From Lucinisca nassula (taxonomy: Eukaryota > Mollusca > Bivalvia > Lucinida > Lucinidae), in NCBI GenBank assembly GCA_963580285.1, contig OY757011.1, forward strand, positions 165,135,406 through 165,199,405: a stretch of DNA of 64,000 nt, written 5' to 3'. Below are positions 1 through 11,559 of the stretch, in pieces. The number at the start of each line of letters is the position of its first letter. Position 1 is the stretch's first letter. Below the pieces are notes generated by a model. The model was given only the letters and a program-made list of their open reading frames with translations. It was not told the origin of the DNA and searched no databases. Made by a program: the position numbers and the translations under genes.

Positions 1-147
1 GAATCTTGCATTCGTGCTCATGTATTATTGAATTTATTAAACTCGTTGAGGAAAAGGGATAAAATGCTCGGCAAAGCCTCGCATTTTATCCCTTTTCCTC
101 AACTCGTTTAATAAATTCAATAAGACATGAGCACTCATGTAAGATCC
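1..147. repeat. Fold-back hairpin repeat, ~66 bp arms
   Basis: The left arm (about 1-66) is the near-perfect reverse complement of 81-147, with a 14-base loop TCGGCAAAGCCTC near 68-80. The innermost 40 bp of each arm match almost without change and the outer 25 bp have scattered mismatches. No coding content. It is most simply a fold-back MITE, possibly cut by the window start. Confidence 0.8.
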
Positions 148-499
148 TCTATAACCCCATAGAAATGTCGTAGTATATAGTACTTGATCTTAGAGACTCG
201 TGAGGGGTTATATAGAGCAATCACAAACCTTGGTCATACGGTATACCCCCTTTGAAAATTCTTTCTGGCTAACTCCTCCTACAATTTAGATCTGATTAAG
301 CTGAAACATGAATTAGTTAGACCATGATATAGAGCAGTTCATATTGTTTCGAGGTTGCAGTCCAACAAATAGTAACTTTCTCTACATAAAAATGGCTACG
401 GGCGTATAATGCCCCGCTTGCGGAGCTCTTTTTTATGTTTTCCTCATCGTTAGTTGCTGGTGCCATTGGTAGGCTGTAATCTTTGTTTGTGGTTTTTCT

Positions 500-1760
500 T
501 CGGCATCTAGTTGGAGCAGTCGTTGTGTCCGAGGCCCGAGTCGACGACGTGCAATTAAAGAGGGAAGCCAAATTATCAACCTTGGCTGGGCTAACTGCCA
601 TGCACGCAGTCTATCGTAGAACATTTATGCTTCATATCCAAATTATATCTTACGCAATTGTGAACTGAAATCATTACAAGAATTTTTTTTTCTGAATTTA
701 TTTACTAAGTCCCCATAAAAATCAGGTTCAGACACGCCTTTGTCGCAGAAGAGATGTAAGTCCAACGTTGAATTTTGGAATAGAAAAGTATCGAATGACG
801 TCTATAAAACTAGTTCATGATACAATAACGGATGCTGAAGTCAGTTAAATGACTAGGCACTCTGGCAAACCGCATTAAGTGCGAGATGTAAACAACGCAG
901 GATGCCACACGAGGATCTAAACCATCTAAGAAAGAAAAAATTAGAATCTCAGAGTAAAAGTCATCGCGTTTGTCATAAACTTTCCTTGGAACAAACCCAT
1001 CTAAAATAGATAAATGTAAATCCAAAATCGGTCCTTCGGTATCAGAAGAATTTGCTTTAATTATTTGAAGTTAAGAAGAGTAAATTTGACAAATCAAAGC
1101 ATGGACGTAGTTATTGTCAATATCTAATATATAGACGTCGAGTTAAAATCTTCAACAACTTAGGATTGCTTTTTAACAGAAAGAGACATCATGAAGTATG
1201 TTTCATAACAAAACAAGAACACATCAGCCATAAGGGGTGCACAATTTGTACCAATAGGAAATCGCACAATTTGTCTAAATAACTTAGTACCAAATCTTAT
1301 ATAAATATTGTCAAGTAGAAAGTTGACAGCTTCACACACTTTCTGACATGACCATAATGTGTAATTTTATGCTCTTCAGGAGTGAAAAAGCCTTTTTTAA
1401 ATTACATGCAAAATAGAGGGAATCTTCTCTATGGAATATCAATTCAATTATATCATTAAGTTTTCCTTTAATAAGATTAAAAGGCAGTATAGTGTAATGC
1501 ACATAGACAGACAAAATGCACGAACACATCTAGCTTTTAGTTTATTTTCAACCTGATTCGAAGTTTAATAGACCAAAACAGATTTTTCCCTGATAATTCA
1601 CAAACTTTGTCGCAATATTTAATCACTTGCGTTTTAATGGCAGTAAGACATTACGTTAATGATTTAGAAAGTTCAGAAGTGGTACAGGAACAAACGGTGC
1701 GTTGTATGGTCTTTTGTGTAGTTTAGGTAACAGATAAAGCGAAGGAAAATAGAAGTGAAG
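500..1760 (-). pseudogene. Penelope-like RT relic, palm and thumb region
   Basis: Reading the minus strand in broken frames gives consecutive blocks of a reverse transcriptase: LPKLHKRPY (near 1730-1700), a NLKKAF block (near 1400), FGTKLFRQIV and TNCAPL (near 1310-1230), YDKRDDF and an IRFAR-like thumb block (1025-830), and VDNLASLFN (near 580-555). The order is that of one RT protein. Several stops lie between blocks, and the catalytic YxDD position (near 1130) is degraded to Tyr followed by a stop. LPKLHKRPY-type fingers and the MGTNCAPL-like palm fit a Penelope-like or related non-LTR RT; the clade is inference. It starts abruptly at about 1760, directly after the 3' end of another copy. 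Dead element. Confidence 0.7.
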
Positions 1761-2390
1761 GCAATGATCAGGAATCGATACAATTAACCCACACCTCCCA
1801 TCAGAGACACCAAAGGGAAAGAAACACACACACACTAAATAAGTAGACCCTAATTGAAACATCAATAGCGCAAAAGTCAAAAGGACAGTTACTTTCATGC
1901 AAAATGGTCAATTTACTATCCAAAACAAAAATATATAAGCGATACACACATTCAAAGGCGAAATGTAGCAAAAAATAAACCGCGAAAGAAGGACCGCCTT
2001 GGAACTGTCAGTGAAAAGTATTTCACTAAGGGGCTTAAATGGATTTTAGGCGGCCGAAATCTTCGCCCTTACTTCGTCGCGATTTAAATAATTTGTTCAG
2101 TCCGCATGAAGGCTTCCTAAGTCATCTCCGAGAACACAAAAATCGATCAGCCACAGAGATGGAAGAATGGTGAGGTCTCAACAGCAAGAAATAACAGAAA
2201 TTCTGGAGCAAAAGTCAACCAACAGTTAGACTCCGATGGACCCGACCAGAGACAGACATCAAGTATCGACTAACATTACACAAAATCAAATATAAATCCT
2301 GCTAAGTAAGTCTTTACGCTGGAACCGTCATAGAATCTGAGGCCTGACCCACGGGTGTGCAATAAAAGAGGGAAGCAAAGTTATCTATTT
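1740..2390 (-). mobile_element. 3' end and 3' UTR of a Penelope-like element copy
   Basis: On the minus strand this runs from a VDNFASLF-type coding scrap (about 2385-2345), through a degraded C-terminal coding stretch (about 2300-2110), into a long 3' UTR that recurs at 5215-5600, 27830-28042 with 29243-29425, 30640-31030, 32000-32640, 32690-33245 and 35195-35460. Landmarks of the UTR are AAGGCGGTTCTTCTGTCGCG, GGATAGCCATTTGGCC-like sequence, and the end TTGTATCGATTCCTGATCATT. At 1740-1760 it joins head-to-tail to the RT relic at 500-1760. Confidence 0.65.
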
Positions 2391-2400
2391 AAGTTTAAAT

Positions 2401-4875
2401 TGCACGACCCGCAGAAAAAGAAACCGACTGAAGTCGGTTGATTTCTAAGAGTGCCCTAAAATCACCGGGTCATTCTGTCAGTCTGTCATTCTGTCAGTCT
2501 GTCCGTGCGTCCGTAACCCGTTTGTGAAAATTGGTGATAGTGACTTAACCGCTTGGAATATTTAAACAATTTTTGGCATACTGATAGATATCAATGAGAT
2601 TTAACCAATGAGCTTGCGAAATATTACATTCCATTTAGCATAGCCTCGCCGAGGCAAAAAATGTGAAAATTTTTGAACTGCTTCTCCTCGGAAACCGTTG
2701 GGCCGATTGAAGTTAAATTTCATATGGAGCCTCTATGGGATGGGGGAAACCAAAATTTGCTCATGGGGTCCAGGTCACATGACCAAAATGGCCGCCAAGC
2801 CATATATGGTCTGTCTGTCTGTCCGTCCGTAACCCGTTTGTGAAAACTGGTGATAGTGACTTAACCGCTTGGAATATTCAAACAATTTTTGCCATACTGA
2901 TAGATATCAATGAGATTTAACCAATGAGCTTGAGAAATATTACATTCCATTTAGTATAGCCTCGCCGAGGCAAAAAATGTGAAAATTTTTGAACTGCTTC
3001 TCCTCGGAAACCGTTCGGCCGATTTAAGTCAAATTTCATATGGAGCCTCTATGGGACGGGGGAAACCAAAATTTGTTCATGGGGTCCAGGTCACATGACC
3101 AAAATGGCCGCCAAGCCATATATGGTAAAAACCCTTCATAAATAGTCTTCTCCAGAACCACTGGGCAGATTTCCACGAAACTTGATAAATAGCATCTGGG
3201 ACGTAGGCCCATCATAAATTGCTAAAATGGTGACCCTGAGTTGACCTTGACCTTCTTTGGGTCCGTCCGTAACCCGTTTGTGAAAATTGGTGATAGTGAC
3301 TTAACCGCTTGGAATATTTAAACAATTTTGGCATACTGATAGATATCAATGAGATCTAACCAATGAACTTGCGGAATATTACATTCCATTTAGAATAGCC
3401 TCGCCGAGGCGAAAAATGTGAAAATTTTCGAACTGCTTCTCCTTGGAAACCGTTTGGCCGATTGAAATCAAATTTCATATGAAGCCTCTATGGGACGGGG
3501 GAAACCAAAATTTGCTCATGGGGTCCAGGTCACATGACCAAAATGGCCGCCAAGCCATATATGGTCTGTCTGTCCGTCCATAACCCGTTTGTGAAAATTG
3601 GTGATAGTGACTTAACCGCTTGGAATATTTAAACAATTATTGGCATACTAATAGATATCAATGAGATCTTACCAATGTACTTGTGAAATATTACATTCCA
3701 TTTAGTATAGCCTTGCCGAGGCAAAAAAAATGTTAAAATTTTTGAATTGCTTCCCCTCGGAAACCGTTGGGCCGATTGAAGTCATATTTCATATGGAGCC
3801 TCGATGGGATGGGGGAAACCAAAATTTGCTCATGGGGTCCAGGTCACATGACCAAAATGGCCGCCAAGCCATATATGGTCTGTCTGTCTGTCTGTCCGTA
3901 ACCCGTTTGTGAAAAATGGTGATAGTGACTTACCCCTTGGATTATTTAAACAGTTTTTGGCATACTGATAGATATCAATGAGATCTTACCAATGAACTTG
4001 CGAAATATTACATTCAATTTAGTATAGCTTCGCCGAGGCAAAAAATGTGAAATTTTTTAACTGCTTCTCCTCGGAAACCGTTGGGCCGATTGAAGTCAAA
4101 TTTCATATGGAGCCTCTATGGGATTGGGGAAACCAAAATTTGCTCATGGGGTCCAGGTCACATGACCAAAATGGCCGCCAAGCCATATATGGTCTGTCTG
4201 TCTGTCCGTCCGTAACCCGTTTGTGAAAATTGTTGATAGTGACTTAACCGCTTGGAATATTTAAACAATTTTTGGCATACTGATAGATATCAATGAGATC
4301 TTACAAATGAACTTGCGAAATATTACATTCCATTTAGTATAACTTCGCCGAGACGAAAATGTGAAAATTTTCGAACCGCTTCTCCTCGGAAACCGTTGGG
4401 CCGTTTGAAGTCAAATTTCATATGGAGCCTCTATGGGGTGGGGGAAACCAAAATTTGCTCATGGGGTCCAGGTCACATGACCAAAATGGCCGCCAAGCCA
4501 TATATGGTAAAAACCCTTCAAAAATAGTCTTCTCCAGAACCACTGGGCAGATTTCCACGAAACTTGATAAATAGCATCTGGGACGTAGGCCCATCATAAA
4601 TTGCTAAAATGGTGACCCTGGGTTGACCTTGACCTTCTTTGTGCCTAGGTCAAACTTTGACACATATGCTTTTGTATTGGAAAAGTGAGAATGCATTTTA
4701 TCCTGCAAACGATTCAGAATACAGTACTAAAGTATAAGATATATTTACGATAAGGCGCATTTATTGGGGGAACCGTTTTAGGTCCAGGTCACATGACCAA
4801 AATGGCCGCCATACCCATATATGGTAACACTCATAAAGCTAAAAGCATCTGGCGGGTCGTGCACTTCAGCTGAAG
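2401..4875. mobile_element. Minisatellite-core element 1, ~310 bp units
   Basis: Six tandem units start near 2516, 2830, 3272, 3583, 3901 and 4215, spaced 311-318 bp except one of about 442 bp. The longer unit and the last one carry an extra block (3122-3255 and 4505-4640). Each unit opens with a CTGTCTGTCCGTCCGTAACC-like microsatellite. The array is bounded by exact 12-bp inverted repeats TGCACGACCCGC (2401-2412) and GCGGGTCGTGCA (4852-4863). Each is followed by a small hairpin: AACCGACT/AGTCGGTT (2422-2439) and CTTCAGCTGAAG (4864-4875). No coding sequence. The architecture resembles Helentron-derived non-autonomous (HINE, DINE-1, pearl-like) elements; that assignment is inference. Confidence 0.7.
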
Positions 4876-4889
4876 CACTGGTTTATTAG

Positions 4890-5210
4890 TAATACTCATT
4901 GCGGTTGTGGTGTGGCGATTCTGTCAAAAGAACAGCGATATTTACCGGCCTTTGAAGAAAACAGCATAAACAAAAGCCCACAAAAAGCTATGTCTTAAAA
5001 AAGTCCACAGATATGAACAAGCAAATGTTATACAACGAGATACGAATATCGGTATACTTATGATATTCAATACAGTATCTAAAGGCTGTCAATTTGAGTA
5101 ACGGTAATACAAACTCTGAAGATTGTAAATATATCAGCATTGAATGAATGTAGGGGAGACCTTTTACCGCCACCACACAGGACAAACGAAACAGCGCTGG
5201 CTGTTTAGGA
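4890..5210. other. Unassigned non-coding stretch
   Basis: Between minisatellite element 1 and the next RT-element 3' UTR. I see no coding signal, RNA gene or recognised repeat, only short AT-rich sequence and the phrase TTTTACCGCCACCACAC, which also occurs in the repeat family at 6054-6650. Confidence 0.4.
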
Positions 5211-5214
5211 GGTC

Positions 5215-5670
5215 TTCATGCGGACTGAACAAATTATTTGTCTTCATCGCGACGGAAGTAAGGGCGAGGATTGTGGTCACGTAAAATCGATTTTAGCACC
5301 CCCCCCCCCCTTCCCCCACCCCCACTCCCAGTGGAATTCTTTCCGCTGACCGTTCCAAGGCGATTCTTCTGTCGCGGTTTATTTTTTGCTATGGTTTGTC
5401 TTTTGGTGTTTGTGTCGCTTATATTATTTTATTTTGGATAGCCTATTGGCCATTTTGTGGGAAAGTAACTGTCTTTTTGGCTTTCCGCTATTGATGTTTC
5501 CTTGGGGTCTGTTGTTTCATGTTTGTGTTTCTTTCCCTTTGGTGTCTCTGATGGGAGCTGTGGATTAATTGTATCGATTCCTGATCATTGCCTTCTGATA
5601 TGCAAAATAGAAGAGAAGGCACTGATCAGGAATCGATACAATTACTTCACACCTCCCATCCAAAACTGCA
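5215..5670 (+). mobile_element. Penelope-like 3' UTR with inverted second 3' end
   Basis: This plus-strand copy of the shared 3' UTR starts near GACTGAACAAATTATTTG (5223) and ends at TTGTATCGATTCCTGATCATT (about 5569-5590). A C tract lies at 5299-5310. Right after the end, after ~35 bases, the same terminal sequence reappears inverted (about 5617-5660), so two element tails face each other and form a hairpin. No coding content. Confidence 0.65.
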
Positions 5671-5799
5671 TTGCTGTCATAAGAGGCAGGTGGTTCTTCT
5701 TTTAATCCCTCGCAACACGGCTTGGCAAACCTGTAAAAATGTTACAAATTGCTCTGTGTCTGGCCCACAGACGTCAGAATTGGATCAGAACAACTGTTT

Positions 5800-6010
5800 T
5801 TTTTGTTTTTTTGTTTGTTTTGGTTTTGGTTTTACGGCCCTTTCAAGATTATTTCACTCATATCGAGCCGTTCGATAATCAGATGTGGCGAAAACCGGAG
5901 TAGCCGAAGAAAAGCCACCTGACCTTCCGTTGCAGAACTTGGCGTCTCACATGTGACCCGAGCGAGGGTCGAACCACAGCGGTAAGAGACCTAATGATCA
6001 AGAGTCAGCG
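5800..6010. mobile_element. SINE-body relic
   Basis: A T-rich tract followed by TTTTACGGCCCTTTCAAGATT and AGCCGTTCGATAATCAG. Related bodies occur inverted at about 46340-46470 and 47385-47570, and a weak one at 16911-17040. It ends in CGAGGGTCGAACC, which looks like a decayed tRNA B-box segment. Likely a degraded tRNA-related SINE; family uncertain. Confidence 0.45.
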
Positions 6011-6053
6011 CTCTTAAAAACTAGGCCCGGAGGCCCGTCTACTGTTTTGTGTG

Positions 6054-6650
6054 GCTATATAAGTTATTTCAATTGCAGCAAGTATTTTAGGAGTGATTTT
6101 GATGTTAAAATAAGACTCTGTTTTCTTGAGCCATATTCTGTATATTCTACAGTGTTTCCAATGTTCTATAAAAGGGTTATCCTTTGGAAGCAAGGAATAC
6201 ACCACAGAACTGAAAAAAATATGGAGTGTGCATGTTTTCTGGGCCAGACTAGCTAGTTTCGGCCAATTAGGCCTCATCAGTGACCCTCAGATATTTTTCA
6301 AAATTCCACAATGGAATCAATGATCCCAAAGGACAAGAAAATATAATCTACACTATGATGTAGGGCAGGGAGACGTTTTACCGCCGCCACACATTCCCAC
6401 ACACCAGCTGTAGTGAAGTTAAATATGTTCTATAAAAGGGTTACCCTATGGAAGCAAGGAATACACCACAGAACTGAAAAATATGGAGTGTGCATGTTTT
6501 CTGGGCCAGACTAGCTAGTTTCGGCCAATTAGGCCTCATCAGTGACCCTCAGATATTTTCAAAATTCCACAATGGAATCAATGATCCCAAAGGACAAGAA
6601 AATATAATCTACACTATGATGTCAAGTCAGTTCTTTGCGTTTACATGACA
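6054..6650. repeat. Tandem pair of ~250-260 bp dispersed repeat (TCTATAAAAGGG family)
   Basis: Two adjacent copies begin at TGTTCTATAAAAGGG near 6161 and 6424 and carry GGCCAGACTAGCTAGTTTCG, GGCCTCATCAGTGACC and a CCACAATGGAATCAATGATC stretch. Related copies lie at 16324-16640, 45062-45370 and, in a longer array, 61420-62580. A 36-bp direct repeat (TGATGTCAAGTCAGTTCTTT and following) doubles the end at about 6618-6690. No coding content. Confidence 0.7.
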
Positions 6651-6689
6651 TACACTTTGATGTCAAGTCAGTTCTTTGCGTTTACATAA

Positions 6690-7076
6690 CAAATTTATAC
6701 ATAAGTGTTAAATTTGCACATAGGTAAAATTTTTTGAAAAGTAATATAAATTTCCGCATGAAAAAGCGCTATAAGAAAACGAAAACCTTCGATAGGGATT
6801 CGAACGCGGGTCTCTACTGCTATGTTTTGATTACACGTGCATATATGTATTGTAAGCTATATAATTTTGCTTTTTCGTTGATGATATTATACCTTTTAGC
6901 AAAGAGGGTAAGAAGTATTCTTAGAACTATTACCATGCTGATTTCGGATACGAGAATATCTTTTTTTTTATAACAGTATAGATCCAGACCAGCTGGAAGC
7001 CAGATAATCAGAATCAATACTGTTTTCCATTCAGCTTCTGAATCCATGGTAAATATGAAATCATGCGAAAATCAGA
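6690..7076. other. Unassigned AT-rich stretch
   Basis: No recognised gene or repeat. The short open frames on both strands have no recognisable protein features. Confidence 0.4.
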
Positions 7077-7312
7077 GAGGAGTGTAACATATAGAAGAAG
7101 CCATTCTGGAGATTAAAAAATATGCACTTTTTTCCTTATTTCTGCTCCAAGACATAGGCTGTGGGTACTCTGTAGAGCACCCACAACCTATGTTTGCAGT
7201 ATAAATAAGAAAAATATCCGGAATTTTCATCAGAAAACTAGCCATTCTGGAGATTAAAAAAGGCACTATGTCGCACGGGTGTGTTATGGTAACAAAATTT
7301 AATATAGAAGAA
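7077..7312. mobile_element. MITE, B-type hairpin, rearranged
   Basis: The core hairpin (TGTGGGTACTCT...AGAGCACCCACAACC) sits at about 7148-7192, flanked by inverted TTATTTCTGCTCC-like arms. The right end GCACTATGTCGCACGGGTG matches the outer end of B-type copies at 16008 and 63463. CCATTCTGGAGATTAAAAAA occurs as a direct copy on both sides, so the left end has been replaced by a copy of the right. Confidence 0.6.
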
Positions 7313-7740
7313 TTCATTACAAAAGATATCCAGGAAAAGTCACAGTCGATGAATATTTGAAAACATCCTTTATGATAATGAAATATTCCTGGCTGTCATT
7401 TTGTGTTTAGATAGATTGCCTCACGCTATGGGACACAAGGGAGAAATGTTAAAACGATCAAAAGACTTCATACCAATACATGCTGAAATATTAATAAATA
7501 TTAATTGGTTATATAATTGCCATATTCTTAGATGTCTCTTTCTTATCTGTGTCTGTCATCTGTTTTGGTAAATAAACCCTGTCATATTTAATGTAATAGA
7601 TGGGATTATTAAAATGATTCATACATTGAAAAGAAGTTGTATATGTTAAGCAGTGGCTTTCAGGATAATTGAAAATAATTTTATCACCTAGTCGTCACTT
7701 GACATTTCAGTTCAATAAAAATAAGCGAACAGTAATTGCT
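7313..7740. other. Unassigned non-coding stretch
   Basis: AT-rich; no recognised gene, RNA or repeat before the (CA)n tract at 7743. Confidence 0.4.
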
Positions 7741-7742
7741 TT

Positions 7743-7764
7743 ACACACACACACACACACACAC
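7743..7764. repeat. (CA)n microsatellite
   Basis: Eleven CA dinucleotides in a row, just left of the large inverted repeat. Confidence 0.9.
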
Positions 7765-7918
7765 GGGGCCGTCGGAGGCATAAAGCATCAGTATAAGCCC
7801 CGTGCCCTGAACTCGGCTATTGGAGTTTCAAAGCAAGCAGTCCTTTAGTCAGCTTTTCGGATCGATGTTGCTTAGGAGAGAGTCGATACAAGCATCTCCT
7901 CCAGCCACGAGTGTTAAG

Positions 7919-8044
7919 TTGGTTCCTTATTCCTTATTCCTTATTCCTTGTTCCTTATTCCTTATTCCTTATTCCTTATTCCTTGTTCCTTATTCCTTAT
8001 TCCTTATTCCTTGTTCCTTATTCCTTATTCCTTATTCCTTATTC
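7919..8044. repeat. (TTCCTTA)n heptamer microsatellite, left cap
   Basis: Tandem TTCCTTA and TTCCTTG heptamers, about eighteen copies, mirrored in reverse complement at 11452-11514. It shares sequence with the unit junctions of the array, which suggests the array units and the microsatellite grew from the same seed. Confidence 0.85.
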
Positions 8045-11000
8045 GATTTTCAACTTCATAGTACTTTGTCACGCGGTGTAACAGAACATTTGCGTATGTC
8101 CTAATCATCATCATTTTTACTTCTAAGCATGATGGTATAGGTTTCGAAATCCAGCAGTGAATAAGGAATCCAACGGCGAATAAGGAATAAGGAACAAATC
8201 CAAATTTTCCTTATTCCTTATTCGATTTTCAACTTCATAGTACTTTGCCACGCGGTGTAACAGAACATTTGCGTATGTCCTAATCATCATCATTTTTACT
8301 TCTAAGCATGATGGTATAGGTTTCGAAATCCAGCAGGTATCAACGGCGAATAAGGAATAAGGAACAAATCCAAATTTTCCTTATTCCTTATTCGATTTTC
8401 AACTTCATAGTACTTTGCCACGCGGTGTAACAGAACATTTGCGTATGTCCTAATCATCATCATTTTTACTTCTAAGCATGATGGTATAGGTTTCGAAATC
8501 CAGCAGGTATCAACGGCGAATAAGGAATAAGGAACAAATCCAAATTTTCCTTATTCCTTATTCGATTTTCAACTTCACAGTACTTTGCCACGCGGTGTAA
8601 CAGAACATTCGCGTATGTCCTAATCATCATCATTTTTACTTCTAAGCATGATGGTATAGGTTTCAAAATCCAGCAGATATAAACTGCGAATAAGGAATAA
8701 GGAACAAATCCAAATTTTCCTTATTCCTTATTCGATTTTCAACTTCATAGTACTTTGCCACGCGGTGTAACAGGACATTTGCGTATGTCCTAATCATCAT
8801 CATTTTCACTTCTAAGCATGATGGTATAGGTTTCGAAATCCAGCAAGTATCAACTGCGAATAAGGAATAAGGAACAAATCCAAATTTTCCTTATTCCTTA
8901 TTCGATTTTCAACTTCATAGTACTTTGCCACGCGGTGTAACAGAACATTTGCGTATGTCCTAATCATCATCATTTTTACTTCTAAGCATGATGGTATAGG
9001 TTTCGAAATCCAGCAGGTATCAACTGCGAATAAGGAATAAGGAACAAATCCAAATTTTCCTTATTCCTTATTCGATTTTCAACTTCACAGTACTTTGCCA
9101 CGCGGTGTAATAGAACATTTGCGTATGTCCTAATCACCATCTTTTTTACTTCTAAGCATGATGGTATAGGTTTCAAAATCCAGCAGATATAAACTGCGAA
9201 AGATGAATAAGGAACAAATCCAAATTTTCCTTATTCCTTATTCGATTTTCAACTTCATAGTACTTTGCCACGCGGTGTAACAGGACATTTGCGTATGTCC
9301 TAATCATCATCATTTTTACTTCTAAGCATGATGGTATAGGTTTCGAAATCCAGCAAGTATCAACTGCGAATAAGGAATAAGGAACAAATCCAAATTGTCC
9401 TTATTCCTTATTCGATTTTCAACTTCACAGTACTTTGCCACGCGGTGTAACAGAACATTTGCGTATGTCCTAATCATCATCATTTTTACTTCTAAGCATG
9501 ATGGTATAGGTTTCAAAATCCAGCAAGTATCAACTGCGAATAAGGAATAAGGAACAAATCCAAATTTTCCTTATTCCTTATTCGATTTTCAACTTCATAG
9601 TACTTTGCCACGCGGTGTAACAGGACATTTGCGTATGTCCTAATCATCATCATTTTTACTTCTAAGCATGATGGTATAGGTTTCGAAATCCAGCAAGTAT
9701 CAACTGCGAATAAGGAATAAGGAACAAATCCAAATTTTCCTTATTCCTTATTCGATTTAAGGAATAAGAAAAATTTGGATTTGTTCCTTATTCGTAGTTG
9801 ATACCTGCTTGATTTCGAAACCTATACCATCATGCTTAGAAGTAAAAATGATGATGATTAGGACATACGCAAATGTCCTGTTACACCGCGTGGCAAAGTA
9901 CTATGAAGTTGAAAATCGAATAAGGAATAAGGAAAATTTGGATTTGTTCCTTATTCCTTATTCGCAGTTTATATCTGCTGGATTTTGAAACCTATACCAT
10001 CATGCTTAGAAGTAAAAATGATGATGATTAGGACATACGCAAATGTTCTGTTACACCGCGTGGCAAAGTACTGTGAAGTTGAAAATCGAATAAGGAATAA
10101 GGAAAATTTGGATTTGTTCCTTATTCCTTATTCGCCGTTAATACCTGCTGGATTTCGAAACCTATACCATCATGCTTAGAAGTAAAAATGATGATGATTA
10201 GGACATACGCAAATGTTCTGTTACACCGCGTGGCAAAGTACTATGAAGTTGAAAATCGAATAAGGAATAAGGAAAATTTGGATTTGTTCCTTATTCCTTA
10301 TTCGCAGTTGATACTTGCTGGATTTCGAAACCTATACCATCATGCTTAGAAGTAAAAATGATGATGATTAGGACATACGCAAATGTTCTGTTACACCGCG
10401 AGGCAAAGTACTGTGAAGTTGAAAATCGAATAAGGAATAAGGAAAATTTGGATTTGTTCCTTATTCCTTATTCGCCGTTGATACCTGCTGGATTTCGAAA
10501 CCTATACCATCATGCTTACAAGTAAAAATGATGATGATTAGGACATACGCAAATGTTCTGTTACACCGCGTGGCAAAGTACTATGAAGTTGAAAATCGAA
10601 TAAGGAATAAGGAAAATTTGGATTTGTTCCTTATTCCTTATTCGCAGTTGATACTTGCTGGATTTCGAAACCTATACCATCATGCTTAGAAGTAAAAATG
10701 ATGATGATTAGGACATACGCAAATGTCCTGTTACACCGTGTGGCAAAGTACTATGAAGTTGAAAATCGAATAAGGAATAAGGAAAATTTGGATTTGTTCC
10801 TTATTCCTTATTCGCAGTTGATACTTGCTGGATTTTGAAACCTATACCATCATGCTTAGAAATAAAAATGATGATGATTAGGACATACGCAAATGTTCTG
10901 TTACACCGCGTGGCAAAGTACTGTGAAGTTGAAAATCGAATAAGGAATAAGGAAAATTTGGATTTGTTCCTTATTCCTTATTCGCAGTTGATACTTGCTG

Positions 11001-11451
11001 GATTTCGAAACCTATACCATCATGCTTAGAAGTAAAAATGATGATGATTAGGACATACGCAAATGTCCTGTTACACCGCGTGGCAAAGTACTATGAAGTT
11101 GAAAATCGAATAAGGAATAAGGAAAATTTGGATTTGTTCCTTATTCCTTATTCGCAGTTTATATCTGCTGGATTTTGAAACCTATACCATCGTGCTTAGA
11201 AGTAAAAAAGATGATGATTAGGACATACGCAAATGTTCTGTTACACCGCGTGGCAAAGTACTGTGAAGTTGAAAATCGAATAAGGAATAAGGAAAATTTG
11301 GATTTGTTCCTTATTCCTTATTCGCCGTTGATACCTGCTGGATTTCGAAACCTATACCATCATGCTTAGAAGTAAAAATGATGATGATTAGGACATACGC
11401 AAATGTTCTGTTACACCGCGTGGCAAAGTACTATGAAGTTGAAAATCGAAT

Positions 11452-11514
11452 AAGGAATAAGGAATAAGGAATAAGGAATAAGGAACAAGGAATAAGGAAT
11501 AAGGAATAAGGAAC
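11452..11514. repeat. Heptamer microsatellite, right cap
   Basis: Reverse complement of the left cap (AAGGAATAAGGAATAAGG), about half its length, directly followed by CCAACTTAACACTCGT, the mirror of the left flank. Confidence 0.85.
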
Positions 11515-11559
11515 CAACTTAACACTCGTCCTCCAGCCTAGTATACTCCACGTCGCCAC

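Larger units (their letters stand above)
7905..11536. repeat. Giant inverted repeat of ~170 bp tandem units (10 + 10)
   Basis: Ten units of about 170 bp (marker CTTCTAAGCATGATGG at about 8121, 8300, 8470, 8640 and so on to 9660) are followed by ten units in the opposite orientation (same marker inverted from about 9830 to 11350). The arms meet at 9751-9758 (TTCGATTT). The outer edges are also inverted copies: ACGAGTGTTAAGTTGG at 7909-7924 and CCAACTTAACACTCGT at 11514-11529. Each unit contains short inverted AAGGAATAAGGAA/TTCCTTATTCCTT blocks. The 64-residue open frames in some units exist only because 170 is not a multiple of three and some copies lost a stop; they are not genes. Confidence 0.9.

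Noticed and set aside
5386..5705. Hydrophobic small frames (FPFGVSDG..., repeated at several loci)
   Set aside because: They are translations of the repeated Penelope-like 3' UTR, with stops in other copies.
8472..11369. Recurrent 64-residue open frames starting MKPIPSCLE in the large inverted array
   Set aside because: They are the ~170-bp repeat unit read in one frame; presence depends on a single base that creates or removes a stop, and the frame shifts in the next unit.
7905..11536. CRISPR-like array
   Set aside because: The units are ~170 bp tandem copies with no variable spacers, in a eukaryotic context; no cas genes.
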